Below are positions 36,260-43,714 of a stretch of DNA of 64,000 bases, in pieces. The stretch is from Streptantibioticus silvisoli (GTDB lineage Bacteria > Actinomycetota > Actinomycetes > Streptomycetales > Streptomycetaceae). The stretch's first letter is position 1. The number at the start of each line of letters is the position of its first letter. The notes under the pieces were generated by a model. The model was not told the origin of the DNA. It saw only the letters and a list, made by a program, of their open reading frames with translations, and ran no database searches. The position numbers and the translations under genes are program-made. Location of the stretch: contig NZ_JAAGKO020000032.1 in assembly GCF_027947535.2 (NCBI RefSeq), positions 35,509-99,508 on the forward strand, in the 5' to 3' direction.

Positions 36260-37645
36260 TTACCGGGCTTCCTGGGCCAGGTACGCCAGCAGGTCCTGGC
36301 GGCTGACGACGCCGCGGGGCTTGCCCTCGACGAGGACGACCGCGGCGTCGGCGTCCTGCAGGACCGCCATCAGGTCGGCGACCGGTTCACCGGAGCCGAC
36401 CAGCGGCAGCGGCGCGGACATGTGCTTGCCGAGCGGGTCGCCGAGGTCGGCGCGCTTGGTGAACAGCGCGTCGAGCAGCTCGCGTTCGACGACCGAGCCG
36501 ACGACCTCGGCGGCCATGACGTCCGGGTGGCCGGCGCCGGGCTTGACGATCGGCATCTGGGAGACGCCGTACTCGCGCAGCACCTCGATGGCCTGGCCGA
36601 CCGTCTCGTCCGGGTGCATGTGCACCAGTTCGGGGATGTGGCCGCCGCGGTTGAGCAGGACGTCGGAGACCCGGGAGGCGTGGCTGTCGTCCTCCAGGAA
36701 GCCGTAGTCGGCCATCCACTCGTCGTTGAAGATCTTGCTGAGGTAGCCGCGGCCGCTGTCCGGCAGCAGTACCACGACGACGTCGTCCGGGCCGAGGCCC
36801 TCGGCGACCCGCAGCGCGGCGACCACCGCCATCCCGCAGGAGCCGCCGACCAGCAGGCCCTCCTCCTTGGCGAGGCGGCGGGTCATCTGGAAGGAGTCCT
36901 TGTCGGAGACCGCCACCACGCCGTCGGCGATGTCCGGGTCGTAGGCGGACGGCCAGAAGTCCTCACCGACGCCCTCGACCAGGTACGGGCGCCCGGAACC
37001 GCCCGAGTAGACCGAGCCCTCCGGGTCGGCGCCGACGACCTGGACGCGGCCGTCGGAGACCTCCTTGAGGTAGCGGCCGGTGCCGCTGATCGTGCCGCCG
37101 GTGCCGACGCCCGCCACGAAGTGCGTGATGCGCCCCGCGGTCTGCTCCCACAGCTCAGGACCGGTGGTCTCGTAGTGCGAGCGCGGGTTGTTGGGGTTGC
37201 TGTACTGGTCCGGCTTCCAGGCGCCCGGCGTCTCGCGGACCAGCCGGTCGGAGACGTTGTAGTACGAGTCGGGGTGCTCGGGGTCGACGGCGGTCGGGCA
37301 GACCACCACCTCGGCGCCGTAGGCCCGCATGACGTTGATCTTGTCGGACGAGACCTTGTCCGGGCAGACGAAGACGCAGCGGTAGCCCTTCTGCTGCGCG
37401 ACGATGGCCAGGCCGACGCCGGTGTTGCCCGAGGTGGGCTCCACGATGGTGCCGCCGGGCTGGAGCTCGCCGGACTTCTCGGCCGCCTCGATCATGCGCA
37501 CGGCGATGCGGTCCTTGGCGGATCCGCCCGGGTTGAAGTACTCGACCTTGGCCAGCACCGTGGCCTGGATCCCGGCCGTGACGCTGTTGAGCCTCAGCAG
37601 CGGGGTGTTGCCGATGAGACTGATCATCGAGTCGTGATACTGCAC
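36260..37645 (-). CDS. cbs: Cystathionine beta-synthase with C-terminal CBS pair
   Basis: A cytosolic PLP fold-II enzyme, 461 residues, that condenses homocysteine with serine to cystathionine in reverse transsulfuration. The PLP lysine is Lys44 in NPGGSAKDR; the phosphate loop is GVGTGGTISGT; PTSGNTGVGLA binds substrate. A pair of CBS domains follows (about residues 335-461), which may sense S-adenosylmethionine or an adenine nucleotide. GTG 37645 has GGAGGA 4 nt upstream and gives the usual family length; a longer frame reaching 37915 lacks homology. It is monocistronic and faces the G1 peptidase gene. A bifunctional O-acetylserine sulfhydrylase activity is possible. Confidence 0.92.
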   Translation of the reverse strand: MQYHDSMISLIGNTPLLRLNSVTAGIQATVLAKVEYFNPGGSAKDRIAVRMIEAAEKSGELQPGGTIVEPTSGNTGVGLAIVAQQKGYRCVFVCPDKVSSDKINVMRAYGAEVVVCPTAVDPEHPDSYYNVSDRLVRETPGAWKPDQYSNPNNPRSHYETTGPELWEQTAGRITHFVAGVGTGGTISGTGRYLKEVSDGRVQVVGADPEGSVYSGGSGRPYLVEGVGEDFWPSAYDPDIADGVVAVSDKDSFQMTRRLAKEEGLLVGGSCGMAVVAALRVAEGLGPDDVVVVLLPDSGRGYLSKIFNDEWMADYGFLEDDSHASRVSDVLLNRGGHIPELVHMHPDETVGQAIEVLREYGVSQMPIVKPGAGHPDVMAAEVVGSVVERELLDALFTKRADLGDPLGKHMSAPLPLVGSGEPVADLMAVLQDADAAVVLVEGKPRGVVSRQDLLAYLAQEAR

Positions 37646-37837
37646 GACATCCTCCGGATGTTTCCCTGTGTGTGGTGCGAAGCCTAGGTGGTTTCTCCCG
37701 GAGCATCGCGCGGATCGCGGTTTGTAGCGGAACGCGATCACACCGCCGGGCGTTCCCCGGACCTCCCCCCGGACCGGCCCGACCCCCGCGAAGGCCCCCG
37801 CACCGGGCCGCTCCCGGACTCCCCCGGGCCGGCCCCG

Positions 37838-37998
37838 CCCCCGCGGTCGGCCCGCCAGCAGCGGCACCGCGAGGAGGCAGGTGACCGCCGCGGTGCCGCC
37901 GTGGATGCCGAGCACCGCGTACCGGGGGCCGCCGGCACCAGCAGGAGCAGCACCCCGGTGGCGAGGTCGCGGACCGCCTCGACGTACAGCCCCGACCG
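37838..37998 (-). pseudogene. Remnant of a small DUF4267-like membrane protein gene
   Basis: Two minus-strand pieces in different frames look like parts of one small four-helix membrane protein: GLYVEAVRDLATGVLLLL (about 37939-37995) and VLGIHGGTAAVTCLLAVPLL (about 37855-37918). In DUF4267-type proteins a GLRDLATG helix precedes a final HGG helix, with one helix between them that is missing here. A deletion with frameshift explains this. No start codon with a ribosome-binding site is present. Confidence 0.45.
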
Positions 37999-38016
37999 GA
38001 GGGCCGGGTCGCCGGC

Positions 38017-38256
38017 GACGAGACGCCGTCGCCGCTGCGGGCGGCGTTCGGGGAGTCCGTGGCGGCGCTGGGCGCCGGCCGGGAGCGGGTGGAGGCGCTC
38101 GCGGAGGTGACGTGGGGGGCGCTGCACGGGATGGCCGTCCTGACCCAGGACGGCCGCATTCCGGCGGCCGGCCGGGCGGAACGGCTGGACCTGCTGGTCA
38201 CCCGGTTCGCCGACCCCGATCAGCCCGGTTCACCGGCGGGTCCGCAGCCCGGATGA
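38017..38256 (+). pseudogene. C-terminal remnant of a TetR-family regulator
   Basis: The frame reads DETPSPLRAAFGESVAAL, then EALAEVTWGALHGMAVLT, then RLDLLVTRF, a pattern typical of the ligand-binding C-terminal domain of TetR regulators (W-LHG-A-L segment). No helix-turn-helix is encoded upstream in any frame; instead the DUF4267-like remnant of the opposite strand abuts it. I read this as a 79-residue truncated gene. A GTG at 38059 could start a short peptide, but without the DNA-binding domain it would not be a regulator. Confidence 0.5.
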
Positions 38257-38405
38257 CCGGCGCGTTCGCCGCCCGGGCCGCCCCATCCGTCACCCGGTTC
38301 ACCGGCATCCCTCGGCCCGGGAAGCCGTCCGAAGGGTGTCTGATGCGTTCATGACGGGCGCCAGCGGGCAACAAGCTCACTAGAGGCTTGAGAGGACGGG
38401 GTGCC

Positions 38406-39512
38406 ATGTCGAGGGCAAGGGTGGCACGGCGGATCGCGGCAGCCGCAGCGTACGGCGGCGGCGGGATCGGCCTGCTGGGCGGAGCCGCGGTGGGGCTGCT
38501 GCTGACGGAGGCGCGCTGGGCGCGCAGCACGATCGGTACCTGCAACGAGGACCCGCCGGTGGCGGACGGCCGCTACGGCGCGTTCCTGGCCGGCGCGGAC
38601 CCCGGCGCGGCCGACGGCGAGCCGATGACGGACACGGCCGGGGACCCGGGCGGCGTCCCGCTGCGGATGGCGTTCCTCGGCGACTCGACGGCCGCCGGGT
38701 TCGGCGTGCACCGCGCCGGTGAGACGCCGAGCGCCCTGCTGGCCTCCGGGCTGGCCGCGGTCGCCGAACGGCCGGTGGAGCTGGCCAACGTCGCGCTGTC
38801 CGGCGCGACCTCCGAGGACCTGCCCCGGCAGACCGCGCTGCTGGCGGACCGGATGCCGTCGCCGGACGTCTGCGTGATCATGATCGGCGCCAACGACGTG
38901 ACGGAACGGATGCCGCCGGCGGTCTCGGTGCGGCACCTGGCGGCGGCGGTGAGCACGCTGCGGGCGACCGGGGCGCAGGTGGTCGTCGGCACGTGCCCGG
39001 ACCTGGGCACCATCGAACCGGTCCGGCAGCCGCTGCGCTGGATCGCCCGGCGGCTGAGCCGCCAGCTGGCCGCCGCGCAGACCATCGCGGTGGTGGGCCT
39101 GGGCGGCCGGACGGTGTCGCTGGGACAACTGCTGGGCCCGGAGTTCGCCGCCCGGCCGCGCGAGATGTTCGGCCCGGACAGCTACCACCCGTCGGCGGCC
39201 GGTTACGCCACCGCCGCGATGGCGGTGCTGCCGACGCTGTGCGCGTCGCTGGGCCTGTGGCCGGACGACGCCCGCCCGGCCGGGGCGCTCGACGCCGCCG
39301 ACACGGTCACCACGATGACGGTGGAACGGGCGGCGGCCGCCGCGGCGGCGGAGAGCGGCACCGAGGTCGTCGCGGCCGCCCACGCCACCGGGGACGCCGT
39401 CCCGCCCGCGACAACCCCCGACAGCGCCCGCCGCGCCCCCTGGGCACTCCTGCGGGTCCGCCGCGGCCGCGGCGTCGCCACCTCCCCGGAAGGCTCCCTC
39501 ACCGCGGGGTGA
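38406..39512 (+). CDS. SGNH/GDSL-family hydrolase, membrane-anchored or secreted
   Basis: A 368-residue esterase/lipase-type hydrolase. The N-terminus has a basic start and a hydrophobic helix (about residues 13-34), serving as signal anchor. The SGNH blocks are visible: FLGDSTAAGFG (block I, nucleophile Ser about residue 98), NVALSGATS (Gly block), IGANDVTE (Asn block), and DSYHPSAAGY (block V, Asp and His). The C-terminal 90 residues are Ala/Arg-rich and disordered. ATG 38406 has GAGGAC upstream. Substrates (lipids, acetylated glycans) cannot be told. Its tail is followed by a 70-bp tandem repeat array. Confidence 0.88.
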   Translation: MSRARVARRIAAAAAYGGGGIGLLGGAAVGLLLTEARWARSTIGTCNEDPPVADGRYGAFLAGADPGAADGEPMTDTAGDPGGVPLRMAFLGDSTAAGFGVHRAGETPSALLASGLAAVAERPVELANVALSGATSEDLPRQTALLADRMPSPDVCVIMIGANDVTERMPPAVSVRHLAAAVSTLRATGAQVVVGTCPDLGTIEPVRQPLRWIARRLSRQLAAAQTIAVVGLGGRTVSLGQLLGPEFAARPREMFGPDSYHPSAAGYATAAMAVLPTLCASLGLWPDDARPAGALDAADTVTTMTVERAAAAAAAESGTEVVAAAHATGDAVPPATTPDSARRAPWALLRVRRGRGVATSPEGSLTAG

Positions 39513-39534
39513 GAGGGCCGGGTCGGGGGGCGGT

Positions 39535-39840
39535 ATTGCTTCGGCGCCCGGTGCGATGGCTGGGGTCGGCGTTGCTTCGGCGCCCGGTGCGGTGGCCGGC
39601 GCTGCGATCCTCCGCGCCCGGTGCGATGGCCGGCGTGAGCGTTGCTTCGGCGCCCGGTGCGATGGCCGGCGCTGCGATCCTCCGCGCCCGGTGCGATGGC
39701 CGGCGTGAGCGTTGCTTCGGCGCCCGGTGCGATGGCCGGCGCTGCGATCCTCCGCGCCCGATGCGATGGCTGGGGTCGGCGTGGCTTCGGTGCCCGGTGC
39801 GATGGACGGCGCTGCGATCCGTGGCCGGCGTCAACCCCAC
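39535..39840. repeat. 70-bp tandem repeat array, about four copies
   Basis: The anchor GTTGCTTCGG occurs at 39571, 39641 and 39711, with a variant at 39781 and an initial partial copy at 39535. Each unit contains two nested copies of GCGCCCGGTGCGATGGC. The middle copies are identical over dozens of bases. Position: between the SGNH gene and the thiolase. The unit contains no CRISPR-like spacer variation and no gene is adjacent that would use it. Confidence 0.85.
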
Positions 39841-39907
39841 CGCCCCCGCCGAAGCCCCGCAGGGGTGACGTGCGGCACGCGGACGGGAGCTGGCCGGAGG
39901 GGAGGCG

Positions 39908-39923
39908 CTAAGCGTACGCTTAG
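39908..39923. promoter_or_regulatory. 16-bp perfect palindrome upstream of the thiolase gene
   Basis: CTAAGCGTACGCTTAG is fully palindromic, lies 59 bp before the start codon, and is flanked by TAACCA. It has the size and position of a TetR-family operator for a fatty-acid or ketoacid gene. No TetR gene with an intact DNA-binding domain lies beside it. Confidence 0.65.
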
Positions 39924-39981
39924 TAACCACGGTGCCGAGGGGTGCCGTGACCCGCCGGACAGCCGACCCACGGAGTGCGCG

Positions 39982-41202
39982 ATGCCCGAAGCCGTAATCG
40001 TCTCAACCGCCCGGTCCCCGATCGGGCGGGCGTTCAAGGGATCGCTGAAGGACCTGCGCCCGGACGACCTGACGGCCACGATCATCCGGACCGCGCTGGC
40101 CAAGATCCCCGAGCTGGACCCGAAGGACATCGACGACCTGATGCTGGGCTGCGGTCTGCCCGGCGGCGAGCAGGGCCACAACCTGGGCCGGATCGTCGCG
40201 GTGGAGATGGGCATGGACCACCTGCCCGGTTGCACGGTCACCCGGTACTGCTCGTCGTCGTTGCAGACCACCCGCATGGCGATGCACGCGATCAAGGCCG
40301 GCGAGGGCGATGTGTTCATCTCGGCCGGTGTCGAGATGGTCTCGCGCAGCGTCAAGGGCACCTCCGACGGCATGCCGGAGACCCACAACCCGCTGTTCGC
40401 CGACGCCGAGGCCAGGACCGCGGCCCGCGCGCAGACCGGCGGCGCCGACTGGCACGACCCGCGCGAGGACGACCAGGTCCCGGACCCGTACATCGCGATG
40501 GGCCAGACCGCGGAGAACCTCGCCCGGCTCAAGGGCGTCACCCGCCAGGACATGGACGAGTTCGGCGTGCGGTCGCAGAACCTCGCGGAGAAGGCGCTCG
40601 CCGACGGCTTCTGGCAGCGCGAGATCACCCCCGTGACGCTGCCGGACGGCACCGTGGTGTCGAAGGACGACGGTCCGCGGGCCGGCGTCACGCTGGAGGG
40701 CGTGCAGGGCCTCAAGCCGGTCTTCCGCCCCGACGGCCTGGTCACCGCCGGCAACTGCTGCCCGCTCAACGACGGCGCCGCCGCCCTGGTCGTCATGTCC
40801 GACACCAAGGCGCGCGAGCTGGGCCTGACCCCGCTGGCCCGGGTGGTCTCCACCGGGGTGTCCGGGCTGTCGCCGGAGATCATGGGCCTGGGCCCGGTCG
40901 AGGCCAGCAAGCAGGCGCTGCGCCGCGCCGGGCTGACCATCGGCGACATCGACCTGGTCGAGATCAACGAGGCGTTCGCCGCGCAGGTCATCCCGTCCTA
41001 CCGGGACCTGGGCGTCGACCTGGACAAGCTCAACGTCAACGGCGGCGCGATCGCGGTCGGCCACCCGTTCGGCATGACCGGCGCCCGGATCACCGGCACG
41101 CTGATCAACTCCCTCCAGTGGCACGACAAGCAGTTCGGCCTGGAGACGATGTGCGTCGGCGGCGGTCAGGGTATGGCCATGGTGATCGAGCGCCTGAGCT
41201 GA
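39982..41202 (+). CDS. Acetyl-CoA C-acyltransferase (thiolase)
   Basis: A degradative-type thiolase, 406 residues, cleaving 3-ketoacyl-CoA with CoA, or condensing two acetyl-CoA. The acyl-accepting Cys90 is in [17 protein letters not shown], the histidine in [16 protein letters not shown] (about residues 355-370), and the second cysteine in MCVGGGQG (about 390) complete the active site. The ATG is preceded by CGGAG. A 16-bp palindrome lies upstream and a bulged hairpin terminator at 41221 closes the unit. Length and YCSS motif suggest a FadA-type beta-oxidation enzyme; no fadB partner is next to it. Confidence 0.93.
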   Translation: MPEAVIVSTARSPIGRAFKGSLKDLRPDDLTATIIRTALAKIPELDPKDIDDLMLGCGLPGGEQGHNLGRIVAVEMGMDHLPGCTVTRYCSSSLQTTRMAMHAIKAGEGDVFISAGVEMVSRSVKGTSDGMPETHNPLFADAEARTAARAQTGGADWHDPREDDQVPDPYIAMGQTAENLARLKGVTRQDMDEFGVRSQNLAEKALADGFWQREITPVTLPDGTVVSKDDGPRAGVTLEGVQGLKPVFRPDGLVTAGNCCPLNDGAAALVVMSDTKARELGLTPLARVVSTGVSGLSPEIMGLGPVEASKQALRRAGLTIGDIDLVEINEAFAAQVIPSYRDLGVDLDKLNVNGGAIAVGHPFGMTGARITGTLINSLQWHDKQFGLETMCVGGGQGMAMVIERLS

Positions 41203-41220
41203 TCGGCGAAAGCCCCATAA

Positions 41221-41255
41221 CGATCCCCCGGACCGGGAAACCGGCCGGGGGATCG
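41221..41255 (+). terminator. Terminator hairpin after the thiolase gene
   Basis: An 11-bp outer stem (41221-41231 with 41245-41255) and a 4-bp inner stem CCGG-GAAA-CCGG are separated by one unpaired A. It lies 18 bp past the stop codon. Confidence 0.8.
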
Positions 41256-41467
41256 CTGTCTTCGCAGGTCACAGCGGAGGCGTACGGTATGGGGCGGCGG
41301 GTCGCAGCGGACCGGGGTGTCCCTTTCGTGACATCCCGCACTGCGAAGGCCAAGGGTTTCACGGCAGAGTGTGCCCTGGGAGCGAAGTTCCACCGTCCAC
41401 AGGAGCCGGCCAGCCGTCGGAGCCGCGGCCCCCGCCGCCGCCGGCCCCCACCTCCAGGAGAACGCCC

Positions 41468-42331
41468 GTGAGCGCCATCAGCTCTTACCCCTTCGTCATG
41501 CTGCTGGTAGCGGCCGCCGCCCTCGTGGTGGCGTACGTCGCGCTGCTGGCCGTGCGGCGGCTGCACCGCGAGCTGGTCGCCGTCCGTGCCGAGCTGGCCG
41601 GCCACCGCGCGGAGGTGGCCGACACCGTCAGCTCGGCGACCGCCGGCCTGGTGCCGGCCGCCCGGTCCGCCGAACGGACCGAGGAGATACGCGTCGCCGT
41701 CGCCGAGGCGCTGGCCTACGAGCGGGAACGGGAACTGGCCGAGGCCCGCGCCTTCTGGGCGGCGCAGGAGGCCCGCGAGGCGGCCGAGACCCCGCTGCTG
41801 GACGGGCTCAACCTGGACGGCATGCGCAGCCCGGAGGGGATCGACGGCTACGACCGGCTGGACGGCGGCGACAGCCCCGGCAGCGCCGCGTACCTGGACC
41901 TGCCGGAGTTCGAGGTGCTGCCGCTGCTGCCGCGCCAGCACGACCAGCTGGGCGGCGCCGACCCGGACGCCCCGGTCGTACCGCACCGCCGCCACCCGTC
42001 CGACCCGGACTTCACCCCGTCACCGGTGGTCGCCGACCCCGAGCAGACGGTGGCCCGGCTGACCGAGCTGGCCGAGGCCCGCATACCGCTGGCGGACGTG
42101 CGGCCGGGCCCGCTGGGCACGCTCGACCTGTACGTCTTCACCGACGGCACCACGCTGTGCCTGACCCCCGGCCACAGCGAGACCGCCGACCGGCTGGCCG
42201 CCGCGCTGGAACGCGGTGAGGCCCCCGTCCTGCTCGGCGGCTCGGGCATCTCCGGCGCGTACGCGCTGACGTTCACCTACGGCGGCGAGTCCGTCTTCAT
42301 CCTCGCCGACCGCGTCGTCGCCTCGCTGTAA
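41468..42331 (+). CDS. Single-pass membrane protein of unknown function
   Basis: A 287-residue conserved-looking actinobacterial protein. The N-terminal helix (about residues 8-30) is a membrane anchor, followed by a coiled-coil-prone stretch (about 30-115: VRRLHRELVAVRAELAGHRAEVADTVSSATAG, RELAEARAFWAAQEAREAAE). An acidic linker and a C-terminal globular part (about 190-287) without known domain follow. The C-terminal part contains TDGTTLCLTPGHSETADRLAAAL. GTG 41468 with AGGAG 7 nt upstream. It follows the thiolase terminator by about 200 bp. I do not recognise a function. Confidence 0.7.
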   Translation: MSAISSYPFVMLLVAAAALVVAYVALLAVRRLHRELVAVRAELAGHRAEVADTVSSATAGLVPAARSAERTEEIRVAVAEALAYERERELAEARAFWAAQEAREAAETPLLDGLNLDGMRSPEGIDGYDRLDGGDSPGSAAYLDLPEFEVLPLLPRQHDQLGGADPDAPVVPHRRHPSDPDFTPSPVVADPEQTVARLTELAEARIPLADVRPGPLGTLDLYVFTDGTTLCLTPGHSETADRLAAALERGEAPVLLGGSGISGAYALTFTYGGESVFILADRVVASL

Positions 42332-42432
42332 CCGGCCCCGGGCCGCACACCGCGCCCGCAGCGTGCCTCGGACCGGACCGCCGCACCCGCGCCGGGCTTC
42401 GGACCGGCCGCGCACCGCGCCCGCGGCCGGCC

Positions 42433-42747
42433 TCAGAGCAGGCCGCGCACCGCGCTCACCCGGTCGAGCACCGCGTCGTACGCGCTCTGCGGCACGCCGG
42501 CCGCCTCCAGCGCGGCCACCAGGTCGTGCCCGGCCACCGCCAGCTGGTCGCCGACCGCGTAGACACCCTCGTCGGGTATCAACAGCGGTTCGCGCTGCGG
42601 GAGTTCGAGCCGCTGGGCGGACACCGAAAGTTCCCGGGCCAGCTCCAGCCCGGCGCCGGCCACCCGCCGCAGCCTGCTGTACGGCAGCGAACGGAACCGG
42701 TCGGCCAGGGCGTCGACGGCCGCGCGCAATGTCAGGCTCCCGTGCAT
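42433..42747 (-). CDS. Conserved hypothetical protein
   Basis: A 104-residue, mostly helical soluble protein with no cysteine. Its sequence (SLPYSRLRRVAGAGLELARELSVSAQRLE, then EGVYAVGDQLAVAGHDLVAALE) has the evenness of a real gene and is the only sensible frame. I do not recognise a family. Convergent with the preceding membrane protein gene across 100 bp, and divergent from the DUF4287 gene across 109 bp. Confidence 0.6.
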   Translation of the reverse strand: MHGSLTLRAAVDALADRFRSLPYSRLRRVAGAGLELARELSVSAQRLELPQREPLLIPDEGVYAVGDQLAVAGHDLVAALEAAGVPQSAYDAVLDRVSAVRGLL

Positions 42748-42856
42748 GACCGGGACTTTATACGGCCTGATCGGCTCTTCCGCACGCCCGGGACGGTTGC
42801 CAACGCCAGACGCCTAAGGCACGGTGGGGTAACGGAACGCACCACCGGAGGCGCCG

Positions 42857-43093
42857 ATGTCCCAGATGATCTTCTCCGAGGAAACCCACCGGAACCTGCT
42901 CTCCCGCATCCCCCAGCACACCGGCCGCGAGGTCGGGGAGTGGCTGCACACCCTTGACGAAGGCCCCGCGCTGCCACGCTTCGACGAGAAGGTGAACTGG
43001 CTGCGCCACGAGCACGAGGGCCTCAGCTACGGCTACGCGAAGGCGATCGTCCACGAGTACGACCTGCGGCGCGCCGCCCGCAAGCTCCAGTAG
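42857..43093 (+). CDS. DUF4287-like small protein
   Basis: A 78-residue protein, mostly helical and charged, with NLLSRIPQHTGREVGEWLHTLDE and KVNWLRHEHEGLSYGYAKAIVHEYD. I recognise this pattern as DUF4287 (a small domain in stress-related and AHSA1-type proteins), by memory only. ATG with CGGAGG 5 nt upstream. It lies 226 bp before the end of bldA and is not overlapped by it. Confidence 0.7.
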   Translation: MSQMIFSEETHRNLLSRIPQHTGREVGEWLHTLDEGPALPRFDEKVNWLRHEHEGLSYGYAKAIVHEYDLRRAARKLQ

Positions 43094-43318
43094 CCGTATC
43101 CACCCGCCCCTCAAGGTTCCGGCGGGCCCCTGCGGCACGGTGTTCGGACCGCCCGGGGGTCCGCGGGACCGCGCCCGCGGCTCGCGCGGGACGGCCGGGG
43201 CCGGGGCATAACGGCGGACTATTGACCGCTATAAAGCGCGGACGCTTTCCGGCACGACGAATCCGGGCGTCTTGTCGCCCGTCGCGCCCGCCACCCCGGC
43301 AAACCAGGAGAGAACGAG
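43094..43318. other. Gap between the DUF4287 gene and bldA
   Basis: About 225 bp. GC-rich at first, then an AT-richer stretch near 43210-43235 (TATTGACCGCTATAAAG). I see no strong hairpin that would terminate bldA, so its 3' end may be set by processing. Confidence 0.4.
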
Positions 43319-43400
43319 TGCCCGGAGCCGGACTTGAACCGGCACGACCGTCAGGTCAGTGAGGTTTAAGCTCACCGTGTCTGCATTCCACCACCCGGGC
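43319..43400 (-). tRNA. bldA: tRNA-Leu(UAA), the bldA tRNA
   Basis: An 82-nt class II tRNA that folds in full: acceptor GCCCGGG/TCCGGGC (one G-U pair), D-arm, anticodon stem GTGAG/CTCAC with loop CTTAAAC, a long variable arm (GACC/GGTC), T-arm GCCGG-TTCAAGT-CCGGC, discriminator A. The anticodon TAA (plus-strand 43366-43368) reads UUA. CCA is not encoded. In Streptomyces this tRNA is bldA, needed to translate the rare TTA codons in developmental and antibiotic regulators. The neighbours cfa and ndh match what I recall of the S. coelicolor locus. Confidence 0.95.
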
Positions 43401-43449
43401 ATGGCGAACTCCCCATGAGACAACGGCAGATCGTTCACAGGGCAGTAAA

Positions 43450-43455
43450 ATCCTA
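43450..43455 (-). promoter_or_regulatory. Candidate bldA -10 element
   Basis: The minus strand has TAGGAT at 43450-43455, about 50 nt before the mature tRNA 5' end, which would give a leader of about 43 nt. The matching -35 is not clear (TTCACC or CTGTTC upstream). The local sequence is distinctly AT-rich. Confidence 0.35.
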
Positions 43456-43646
43456 GCCGCATCCTGCCTCCGAACAGGTGAAACTCAGCTCCATGTTGTC
43501 TGATTTTAGGGGCGGGTGAGGGGTCGTCAGAACCGACCGAGCGCCCTGGTACTCAGTGCGACCGGCCACTATTCGGCTGTTTCCCGTCATCAACGGCACC
43601 CCGCGCGCCACGTCATGAATGACGAGAATTTACCGACGGCGCAGGC

Positions 43647-43690
43647 ACCGAACGCGGGAAACGCTCCCGCAAATCACCGCGTTCGGTTTT
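43647..43690 (-). terminator. Hairpin after the cfa-like gene, in the 314-bp gap to bldA
   Basis: An 11-bp perfect stem (43647-43657 with 43677-43687) with a 19-nt loop lies 28 bp past the cfa-like stop. TTTT follows it on the plus strand, so it could also stop transcription coming from the other side. The rest of 43401-43646 holds the bldA promoter region and no gene that I can support. Confidence 0.6.
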
Positions 43691-43714
43691 GGCATATGCC
43701 AATTGCGCCTGCCG

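Noticed and set aside
39535..39840. CRISPR array
   Set aside because: Repeats are directly joined with near-identical content; there are no distinct spacers and no cas genes.
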